DNA of 11,382 nucleotides from NCBI GenBank assembly GCA_036389375.1, contig DASVQA010000239.1, positions 1 through 11,382 on the forward strand, in the 5' to 3' direction. Of the stretch, positions 6,131 through 11,382 are shown one piece after another. Under the pieces are notes generated by a model. That model saw only the letters and a program-made list of their open reading frames with translations, was not told where the DNA came from and searched no databases. How positions within the stretch are numbered: position 1 is the first letter of the stretch; each line of letters opens with the position of its first letter. The position numbers and the translations under genes were made by a program. Source of the DNA: QHXQ01 sp036389375. GTDB lineage: Bacteria > Acidobacteriota > Blastocatellia > Pyrinomonadales > Pyrinomonadaceae.

Positions 6131-6144
6131 CTTAAGCGCTTAAG
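6131..6144. repeat. Perfect 14-bp palindrome CTTAAGCGCTTAAG
   Basis: The sequence equals its own reverse complement. It lies in the 424-base gap between the hexose-phosphate mutase and the GlsB-type gene, about 60 bases upstream of the mutase promoter's -35 box, so it could be a regulator site. From here to the terminator at 6259 (about 115 bases) nothing else was recognised and no short gene is evident. Confidence 0.35.
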
Positions 6145-6258
6145 GTGGCGAACAGGCGGCGAACGAAAATCCGCCAGTTGGGCAGGGCAGTAAAAGAGCG
6201 TTACGGGACAGCGAGATAAGGAGGGCTGGGCGGGCGCACAGGTGTGGAAAAAGATAAT

Positions 6259-6304
6259 AGAGGAGGCACGGCTCGCATGGGCACACGCGAGCCGCGCCTC
6301 CTCT
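6259..6304 (-). terminator. Rho-independent terminator of the GlsB/YeaQ/YmgE-type gene
   Basis: An 18-bp stem (6259-6276 with 6287-6304) surrounds a 10-base loop. The only imperfect pair is A-C on the plus strand but G-U on the minus strand, so the hairpin is complete only in minus-strand RNA. After the stem the minus strand reads TATTATCTTTTTCC, a U-rich tract. It lies 32 bases past the stop of the gene ending at 6336. Confidence 0.85.
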
Positions 6305-6335
6305 TATGAGAAATTTCCAACTGCGGTAGATCGAT

Positions 6336-6599
6336 CTAGGCGCGCGCCGAACGGCCCGTAATGAGCCGGTAGCCGCCAAGCAGGATAAGCGCGCCGATAA
6401 CCGCTAATACCAGCCGCATGATAAAGCCGGGCCCGGCTTCCGCCGGATAGATGGCGGCGGCGATAAAGTGACCGATAATGCTACCGACAATACCAATCAG
6501 AATGGTCACGATGATCCCGCCCGGGTCTTTGCCCGGCATGATCGCCTTCGCCAGTGCGCCGACGATCAAACCGATGATAATCGCAGCAATAATGCTCAT
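6336..6599 (-). CDS. GlsB/YeaQ/YmgE family stress-response membrane protein
   Basis: The 87-residue protein is almost entirely hydrophobic, with three membrane helices at about residues 2-20, 27-49 and 58-79. The first helix has the small-residue pattern IIGLIVGALAK, followed by a PGKDPGG loop and GIVGSIIG at the second helix, all typical of this family (formerly called transglycosylase-associated proteins). Family members sit in the inner membrane and are often induced by acid, osmotic or stationary-phase stress, but the molecular function is unknown. TAAGGAG lies nine bases before the ATG, separated by a run of eight A residues and one G. The gene stands alone on its transcript, with a terminator just downstream, and is divergent from the LysM gene. 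The short basic tail TGRSARA probably faces the cytoplasm. Confidence 0.93.
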   Translation of the reverse strand: MSIIAAIIIGLIVGALAKAIMPGKDPGGIIVTILIGIVGSIIGHFIAAAIYPAEAGPGFIMRLVLAVIGALILLGGYRLITGRSARA

Positions 6600-6804
6600 C
6601 TTTTTTTTCTCCTTAAAGGTTCATAGTAAGCCGGATAATCCGCCGGCAATCGTCGCTGAGGGCGCTGACTGTACGATTTTCTTGTCCGCCCCGGGGTTGC
6701 GTTTATGAATCAAGCAATAGACGCGCCGCGCGCTTAAAGGCCCATAAAGGAACGGCTCTGTGCGGCGTTTGCTGCGTCCTGCGGGCCGGCCCGAAATATT
6801 GGTA

Positions 6805-6832
6805 TGAACATTGCTGAACACAGATGTGAACA
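6805..6832 (+). repeat. Three direct copies of TGAACA upstream of the LysM gene
   Basis: TGAACA occurs at 6805-6810, 6815-6820 and 6827-6832, with starts 10 and 12 bases apart, close to one helix turn. This fits a protein that binds one face of the DNA. They lie about 50-75 bases before the start codon at 6881, and an inverted GTTCA follows at 6854-6858. A 12-bp palindrome, CGGGCCGGCCCG, lies at 6782-6793. No convincing promoter boxes were found for either divergent gene in the 281-base gap, and no small gene is evident. Confidence 0.35.
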
Positions 6833-6880
6833 CCGTTTGGGTGTCAGAAAATCGTTCATGGAAAAGGGAGGAAGTAGTTA

Positions 6881-7375
6881 ATGGGACTCTTTGACAAGAT
6901 GTTCGGGCAGGGTGCGACGGAAGCGCAGCAGCAGCCAAACGCGATGCAGCGTTTTGAGCAGTTGAAGCAAAAATACCAGTCAGTACTAAACATGGCGGAT
7001 CAGCAGCACTTACAGTTTCATAATCTGCACGTGCAGGATGATAAGTTGTTCATCCGCGCCACCGCGCCGTCGGAGGACGCGAAGAACAAGTTCTGGGATC
7101 AGATCAAACTCGTCAATCCGAATCTGGACGATATTACCGCCGATATCAACGTAGCGCAGGGGCAGGCGATGGGCGCGGCGGCGGGCGGCGGCGGCGGGCA
7201 AGGTGGCAAGACCTACACCGTCAAGTCGGGCGACACGCTGTCCAAGATCAGCAAGGAGTTCTACGGCGACTCCAACGAGTACATGCGTATCTTCTACGCC
7301 AACCGCGACAAGCTGAAAGACCCGGACAAGATTCAGGTCGGGCAGGAATTGTCCATCCCGTCCGAGAATTCCTAA
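6881..7375 (+). CDS. LysM domain protein of the Kbp/YgaU type (BON-like plus LysM)
   Basis: The 164-residue protein begins MGLFDKMFGQG, with no signal peptide. A segment at about 25-92 has the strand and helix pattern of a BON-like domain (LHVQDDKLFIRATAPSEDAK). A glycine-rich linker follows (about 98-109), then a C-terminal LysM domain (110-159: YTVKSGDTLSKISKEFYGD, IFYANRD, DPDKIQVGQELSIP). The order and the LysM wording closely follow E. coli Kbp (YgaU), a cytoplasmic potassium-binding protein needed under osmotic and potassium stress. By analogy this is a cytoplasmic ion or stress protein rather than a wall-binding one. GGGAGG lies nine bases before the ATG. It is divergent from the GlsB-type stress gene, which supports a stress role. 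The N-terminal half is more diverged than the LysM part, so the ion-binding role is inference. Confidence 0.88.
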   Translation: MGLFDKMFGQGATEAQQQPNAMQRFEQLKQKYQSVLNMADQQHLQFHNLHVQDDKLFIRATAPSEDAKNKFWDQIKLVNPNLDDITADINVAQGQAMGAAAGGGGGQGGKTYTVKSGDTLSKISKEFYGDSNEYMRIFYANRDKLKDPDKIQVGQELSIPSENS

Positions 7376-7398
7376 CAAGTCTTAGCAATTCTAGGCAT

Positions 7399-7440
7399 GC
7401 GGCCCGGCGCAGTTAATTATGTTGACAGTCGCCGGGCCGC
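7399..7440. promoter_or_regulatory. Perfect 11-bp GC-rich inverted repeat around the -35 box of the regulator gene
   Basis: GCGGCCCGGCG (7399-7409) and CGCCGGGCCGC (7430-7440) are exact inverted copies around a 20-base AT-rich loop. It begins 24 bases after the LysM gene stop, so it could help end that transcript, but no U tract follows. The loop holds the TTGACA box and the right arm occupies the promoter spacer, so an operator is equally possible. Confidence 0.5.
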
Positions 7441-7450
7441 TCGCTAGACT
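7422..7450 (+). promoter_or_regulatory. Predicted sigma-70 type promoter of the regulator / protease-like / membrane protein operon
   Basis: TTGACA (7422-7427), a 17-base spacer and TAGACT (7445-7450): a perfect -35 box, ideal spacing and four of six at -10. Transcription would start near 7457. A second dyad, GACTCGAA with TTTGAGTC (7447-7467, one G-T pair, five-base loop), covers the -10 box and start point. The leader would be 100-160 bases depending on the start codon used. Confidence 0.55.
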
Positions 7451-7616
7451 CGAACACAGTTTGAGTCGAAGCGCCTCGCAAGTTCTTCGACCCCGGCGAG
7501 TCACTCCCAGCTTTAACCTCGTCGTCATTATCTTGCCCCGGAAAACGTGAAATGTGTGCGCGGGCCTATTTGTGCCTGTGGAGTGCAGTATTTCGCCAGA
7601 AGGGTCGCAAAGATAT

Positions 7617-9173
7617 ATGCCGGTTTCGCCGTTCCTGTTCGATCCGGATAGCTCAGACCAAAACAACACGGGTGCTCTACAACTACCGCTGGCCGCGATG
7701 GTGCGCGCCCTGTGCCGCGCCGCGACTGACGGGGCGGACATCCTCTACGACGTGATGCTCAAGCTGGCGTTGATGGTTGACGCCACGGCCCAGACCTACG
7801 GGCTGGCCACGTTCGCGCAGCAGGACGGCGAGCGCCTGCGCCTCAAGTGGGTTGAAGGACTTGAGCCGGACGAACTCGCAGAGGCGGAAGCGTTAGTGTC
7901 TGCGACGCTCGCGCGCTCAGACGCCGCCCCTGAGCCGCAGGCCGGCGAGCATGCGCTCTGTCTGGTGCTCGCGTTGCCGACGCCGCAACGCGAGGGCGCG
8001 GCCATCTATGGCCGTTGCGTGCGCCCGTTATCGGCACGGCAGGCGAAAGAATTGCGCATTCTCTCGGACGTGGCGCAACTGGCGCACGCGCACGCGCAAA
8101 TGCGCGAGACCGTACAGCAACCGCGCGCGGCCGTCATGCCAACACCAGCCGTCGCCGCGACGACGTTGCCCGGCATGATCTTCGTCAGTCGCGCCATGGC
8201 CACGCTTGCGCGCGCAGTCGAGCGCATTAAAGACTCTGATTCGACGGTGCTCATCACGGGCGAGTCGGGCACGGGCAAGGAACTCGTGGCGCGCTCGATT
8301 CACCGTTTGAGCCGGCGCGCGCACGCGCCGTTCATCCCGTTTAACTGCACGGCCGCGCCCGCCGAACTGATCGAGAGTCTGCTCTTTGGCCATCGCAAGG
8401 GGGCGTTCACCGGCGCGCACGCAGATCACGAAGGCCTGATCCGCGCGGCCGAAGGCGGAACGCTCTTTCTGGATGAGATGGGCGACCTGCCGCTCGCGCT
8501 CCAACCCAAACTGCTCCGCTTTCTACAAGAGGGCGAGGTGCACACGCTCGGCGAGCGCACGCCGCGCAAAGTCAACGTGCGCGTGTTGGCGGCGACGCAT
8601 AAAGATTTAGAGCGCGCCGTGCAGGCTGATCGTTTCCGCGAAGACTTGTACTACCGCGTCGCCGCACTCGCGCTGCACGTGCCGCCTCTGCGCGAGCGGC
8701 CCGAAGACACGGCCGCACTTATCTCGCATTTCCTGACGCACTTTGCCCGGCGCAACGACCGCGCCGTCGCCGGCATCACGGCGGAGGCGATCCAGATGCT
8801 GCAAAAGTATTCGTGGCCGGGCAACGTGCGCGAGTTGAGCGCAGAGATCGAGCGGCTCGTGCTCTACGCAGACGAAGGCGCGGTCATAGATTGCGCGCAA
8901 CTCAATCCACGTATCAACCCGCAGACCGCGATGAGCGACCCGGGCGACGAAGGCCGGAGCGCGCCGCTTGAACACATGCTCGACGATTTTGAGCGCCGCA
9001 TTATCACCGAGACGTTGCGGCTGCACGACTACAACGTGGCGCGCGCGGCGACCGCGCTCGGGCTTGGCTCGCGCCAGACGCTCTACAAAAAATTGAAGCG
9101 CCTCGCCATCAACGTCGGCGATTTCCTACAGGACGATCATCAACCCGGCATCCAACTGCGCGTGCGTAGTTAA
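7617..9173 (+). CDS. Sigma-54-dependent Fis family transcriptional regulator (AAA+ activator)
   Basis: The ATG at 7617 gives 518 residues. The frame is also open to an ATG at 7554, but third-position GC falls sharply upstream of 7617; the longer start remains possible. Residues about 20-165 have the size and place of a GAF-like sensor, though no motif proves it. The AAA+ core has Walker A GESGTGKE (215-222), GAFTGA (262-267, the sigma-54 contact loop), Walker B GTLFLDEM (281-288), arginine-finger region RFREDLYYRV (339-348) and WPGNVREL. The C-terminus is a Fis-type helix-turn-helix (YNVARAATALGLGSRQTLYKKLKRL). It should bind upstream DNA and use ATP to open sigma-54 promoters. There is no receiver domain, so the input is not phosphorylation by a standard histidine kinase. 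It is followed after five bases by the protease-like gene, suggesting one operon. No sigma-54 promoter was recognised in the window. Confidence 0.92.
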   Translation: MPVSPFLFDPDSSDQNNTGALQLPLAAMVRALCRAATDGADILYDVMLKLALMVDATAQTYGLATFAQQDGERLRLKWVEGLEPDELAEAEALVSATLARSDAAPEPQAGEHALCLVLALPTPQREGAAIYGRCVRPLSARQAKELRILSDVAQLAHAHAQMRETVQQPRAAVMPTPAVAATTLPGMIFVSRAMATLARAVERIKDSDSTVLITGESGTGKELVARSIHRLSRRAHAPFIPFNCTAAPAELIESLLFGHRKGAFTGAHADHEGLIRAAEGGTLFLDEMGDLPLALQPKLLRFLQEGEVHTLGERTPRKVNVRVLAATHKDLERAVQADRFREDLYYRVAALALHVPPLRERPEDTAALISHFLTHFARRNDRAVAGITAEAIQMLQKYSWPGNVRELSAEIERLVLYADEGAVIDCAQLNPRINPQTAMSDPGDEGRSAPLEHMLDDFERRIITETLRLHDYNVARAATALGLGSRQTLYKKLKRLAINVGDFLQDDHQPGIQLRVRS

Positions 9174-9178
9174 AGAAC

Positions 9179-9673
9179 ATGTTCCTCGCCTCCGTCTGCT
9201 ACATCGCCTGCGCCATGCTGCTGCACGAGTTTGGTCATCTGCTCGCGGCGCGTGCGTGCCAAGTACCGGCGCACGAGTTGGGCATCGGTTGGGGGCCGCG
9301 CCTGTGCAGCGTGCGTTGTAAGGATGTCGAATTCAACCTGCACGCGCTGCCGTTGGGCGCATACGTGCGGCTCGACATGCGGACGTTGCAGACGCGCCCG
9401 TTGAGTCAGCAGGTGCTCGTGCTGCTGGCGGGCGTGATCGTGAATCTGTGCGCGGCGGCGGTGGCGGGCGAGACGCTGTTCGGCGCGATGAATCTGCTGC
9501 TGGCGGCGACGAACCTGCTCCCGTTCTATCAACAGGACGGTTGGAAGTGCGGCATGGTGCTGGTGCGCGCGCTGCTGAAACGGCGTAGCCCGTTTGTCGA
9601 ATGGACGTTCACCTTGGCCGGTGGCGGCCTTAGTCTCGCGCTCGTCGTCGCGCAGGCGTGGCGCTTCATGTGA
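9179..9673 (+). CDS. Miniature site-2 protease-like (M50-like) membrane metalloprotein
   Basis: The 164-residue protein has HEFGH (residues 16-20) in its first membrane helix, the HExxH zinc motif with the Gly typical of M50 proteases. A later helix has NLLPFYQQDGWK (112-123), matching the second M50 motif, where Asp120 would be the third zinc ligand. PLGAYV (58-63) resembles the membrane-re-entrant turn of this family. There are about four hydrophobic helices (2-22, 78-97, 100-117, 141-161) and no PDZ domain. Such proteases cut substrates within the membrane, often to free anti-sigma or regulator fragments. At 164 residues it is shorter than most bacterial members. It starts five bases after the regulator stop without a clear ribosome site, so translation is probably coupled. 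Zinc ligands are intact, so activity is plausible, but the substrate is unknown. The two neighbouring genes are the obvious candidates as partners. Confidence 0.82.
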   Translation: MFLASVCYIACAMLLHEFGHLLAARACQVPAHELGIGWGPRLCSVRCKDVEFNLHALPLGAYVRLDMRTLQTRPLSQQVLVLLAGVIVNLCAAAVAGETLFGAMNLLLAATNLLPFYQQDGWKCGMVLVRALLKRRSPFVEWTFTLAGGGLSLALVVAQAWRFM

Positions 9674-9702
9674 GTCGGCCGCTTCGCAAGGGCAGAATTG
9701 GC

Positions 9703-11253
9703 ATGATGGAAGAGTTCGCTGACGTTGCTGCTGCTGCACCGCTCGCGCCTGCGCGTGTGGCGCAGGGCGTGCGCGGTGTGCGCTTAAGCGCGCGGCGTCT
9801 GCTCGGCTTCGTGCTGCTCGCCGCTATCGGCACGATGACGGTTGAGCCGATCACAGACCCGGACTTCTGGTGGCATCTGCGCACGGGCGAACTCATCCTC
9901 CAAACCCGCGCGATTCCGCACGTTGATCTCTTCTCTTACACTGCCGCCGGCTGGGAATGGGTCACGCACGAGTGGCTGACGGAAGTGCTGATGGCGACTG
10001 CCTATCGCTGCGCGGGTTGGGGCGGGCTGATCGTGCTCTTTTCGCTCGTCATGACGGGCGCGTTCTGCATTGTGTACCGGCGTTGCATGGCACGCGCGCC
10101 GCATCCGTTCGTCGCGGGCCTCGTCGTACTCGTCGGCGCACTGGCGACCGCGCCGACGTGGGGCGTGCGCCCGCAGATGATCTCGTTCCTGCTGACGAGC
10201 GTCTATCTCGCCGCGCTGGACGATTATGTGCGGCGCGCACGCAGCCGCGCGCTGTGGTGGCTCGCGCCGCTGATGCTGCTGTGGGCGAATATGCACGGCG
10301 GTTTTGCGCTGGGGTTGGTGTTGCTTGCGCTCGGCGGCGTCGGCGTTGTGTTGGACGAGTTGGCGCAAGGCTCGCCGCCGCGTCGTATCTGGGCGCGCGT
10401 GCGCCCGCTCTGCTTAGTGCTCGCAGCCTGTGTGCTGGTCGTGCCGTTGAACCCAAACGGCGTGCGGCTGTTCACCTACCCGTTGGAGACGCTCAACTCG
10501 CACGCGATGCACGCCTACATAGACGAGTGGCGCTCGCCCGACTTTCACCTGCTCATCGCGCAGCCGTTCGCCCTGTTGCTCATTGCCACTTTCGTGCTGC
10601 TCGCGCTCTCGCCGCAGCGCCCGCGCCTGAGCGAGCTATTGCTGTTGTGTGTGTCCACCTACGCGGCCCTGCGCGCATGGCGCAACATGCCGTTCTGCGC
10701 GCTCGTCGCTATGCCGATCATGGCTGAACACGCCTGGGCCTTTGCGACGAGTAGAAGCTGGGGCCGTTGGCTGACCGCGCCGGAGCAGCGCGCGGCTGGC
10801 ACGCAGCCGGCGTGGCAGGTCGCGCTCAACGTGGCGTTGCTCGTCTGTGTGCCGGTCGGGTTGTATGCCACGAATGTGCGGCGCGTCGTTGCGCGTCAGC
10901 CCGCGATTGAAGCAGAGAAGTATCCGGCGGCGGCGGTCGCGTACCTGCGCGCACATCCGACGAACGGTCGCATCTTCAATGGCTACGGTTGGGGCGGCTA
11001 TCTCATCTGGCAACTCTATCCGCAGCAGCGCGTCTTCATTGACGGGCGCGCGGATGTGTACGGCGACCGCTTCATCGAGGCTTACCTGCAAGCCGAAGGC
11101 GGCGAGCCGGAATGGCGTGCGCCGCTTGAACGTTACGATGTGCGTACAGTTATGCTCAATCCACGCGCGCCGCTCGCCAGCCTGCTCAAGCAAGAGCCGG
11201 GCTGGACGAAGGTCTATGAAGATAAGCAGGCGATCATCTTCAGTAAGCAATAA
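9703..11253 (+). CDS. Large polytopic membrane protein, possibly GT-C-fold glycosyltransferase-like
   Basis: Two adjacent ATGs (9703, 9706) follow the protease-like stop by 29 bases. The frame is open upstream, but that would overlap the preceding gene with an unlikely leader. The 516-residue protein has a first membrane helix at about 33-48, then a conserved acidic loop TDPDFWWHLRTGELI (51-65) and THEWL (88-92). About nine or more further hydrophobic helices follow, then a soluble C-terminal part of about 110 residues with GWGGYLIWQLYP and VFIDGRADVYG. The DPDFWWH...HEWL pattern recurs in large uncharacterised bacterial membrane proteins. An acidic first outer loop after helix 1 is also how GT-C enzymes that use lipid-linked sugars are built, so a transferase role is plausible but unproven. 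It is the last gene of the operon and is followed by a terminator. No signal peptide other than helix 1 is seen. Confidence 0.8.
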   Translation: MMEEFADVAAAAPLAPARVAQGVRGVRLSARRLLGFVLLAAIGTMTVEPITDPDFWWHLRTGELILQTRAIPHVDLFSYTAAGWEWVTHEWLTEVLMATAYRCAGWGGLIVLFSLVMTGAFCIVYRRCMARAPHPFVAGLVVLVGALATAPTWGVRPQMISFLLTSVYLAALDDYVRRARSRALWWLAPLMLLWANMHGGFALGLVLLALGGVGVVLDELAQGSPPRRIWARVRPLCLVLAACVLVVPLNPNGVRLFTYPLETLNSHAMHAYIDEWRSPDFHLLIAQPFALLLIATFVLLALSPQRPRLSELLLLCVSTYAALRAWRNMPFCALVAMPIMAEHAWAFATSRSWGRWLTAPEQRAAGTQPAWQVALNVALLVCVPVGLYATNVRRVVARQPAIEAEKYPAAAVAYLRAHPTNGRIFNGYGWGGYLIWQLYPQQRVFIDGRADVYGDRFIEAYLQAEGGEPEWRAPLERYDVRTVMLNPRAPLASLLKQEPGWTKVYEDKQAIIFSKQ

Positions 11254-11309
11254 CGGCGCGGCCGAGCAGAGCGAGACGCGGCGCGCTGATCAGATACTCG
11301 CGACAAAGA

Positions 11310-11345
11310 AAAGACAGGCACGAATGATCGTTTGTGCCTGTCTTT
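11310..11345 (+). terminator. Rho-independent terminator of the regulator / protease-like / membrane protein operon
   Basis: A 15-bp stem (11310-11324 with 11331-11345, one G-T pair) closes on a six-base loop, with arms containing AGACAGGCAC and GTGCCTGTCT. The plus-strand arm ends in TTT and continues GTGTCTG, a weak U tract. The minus strand also ends in TTTC and TTTG, so it may act both ways. It lies 56 bases after the last stop. The rest of the 129 bases to the window end hold nothing else recognisable. Confidence 0.7.
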
Positions 11346-11382
11346 GTGTCTGCCTGCGCTGTTCTGTTGGCCTCGCGTCGCC

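Noticed and set aside
6600..6700. Minus-strand promoter for the GlsB-type gene (TTGCCG with TACTAT)
   Set aside because: The spacer is only 15 bases and the -35 box is weak; not strong enough to list.
7376..7616. Sigma-54 promoter (-24 GG, -12 GC) for the activator's own operon
   Set aside because: GG and GC pairs occur by chance in this GC-rich DNA, but no TGGCAC...TTGC type match was found; the sigma-70 type match is much better.
9784..10368. Minus-strand open frame opposite the polytopic membrane protein, and similar frames nearby
   Set aside because: Low-complexity Arg/Gln/Ala composition and no start signal; antisense of a membrane protein gene.

Overview
The window is 11.4 kb of GC-rich bacterial DNA with short gene gaps and ten convincing genes plus one small possible one. 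No tRNA, rRNA, CRISPR array, transposase or phage gene was seen. The gene mix (split coenzyme-B12 acyl-CoA mutase, crotonases, a divergent DivIC/FtsB-like protein, a Fis-type sigma-54 activator, a 'DPDFWWH' polytopic membrane protein) and the heptameric intergenic repeats suggest an environmental high-GC bacterium, perhaps Acidobacteriota of the Blastocatellia type. That placement is inference from gene style only.

Layout. (1) 3-971, plus strand: a possible two-helix mini membrane protein, then a full-length crotonase. (2) 968-3810, minus strand: an acyl-CoA mutase operon transcribed large subunit, B12-binding small subunit, short crotonase. The large subunit carries Phe90 and Gln208, the isobutyryl-CoA mutase pair, where methylmalonyl-CoA mutase has Tyr and Arg. 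The gap between the two subunit genes is filled almost exactly by a 119-bp block bounded by inverted heptad repeats. The third gene overlaps the second by ATGA, lacks both catalytic glutamates and lacks the family's C-terminal part. It meets the plus-strand crotonase tail to tail at a shared TTAA that supplies both stop codons. (3) 3964-6072, minus strand: a hexose-phosphate mutase and a DivIC/FtsB-like cell-division protein that starts at a TTG inside the mutase gene behind a strong Shine-Dalgarno, with an upstream promoter and a downstream terminator. (4) 6259-7375: divergent stress-type genes, a GlsB/YeaQ/YmgE membrane protein with a clear minus-strand terminator, and a Kbp/YgaU-like LysM protein. 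(5) 7399-11345, plus strand: a promoter in and beside a perfect dyad, then a sigma-54-type activator, a miniature site-2-protease-like metalloprotein and a large polytopic membrane protein that looks GT-C-like, closed by a terminator.

How the genes may work together. The mutase operon probably rearranges branched or odd-chain acyl-CoA, with the crotonases acting on related thioesters. The hexose-phosphate mutase and the FtsB-like gene link envelope sugar supply and septation in one transcript. The last operon joins a cytoplasmic regulator to an intramembrane protease-like protein and a membrane protein, and is the least explained and most interesting unit. All motif and promoter calls were made by eye; no searches were run.
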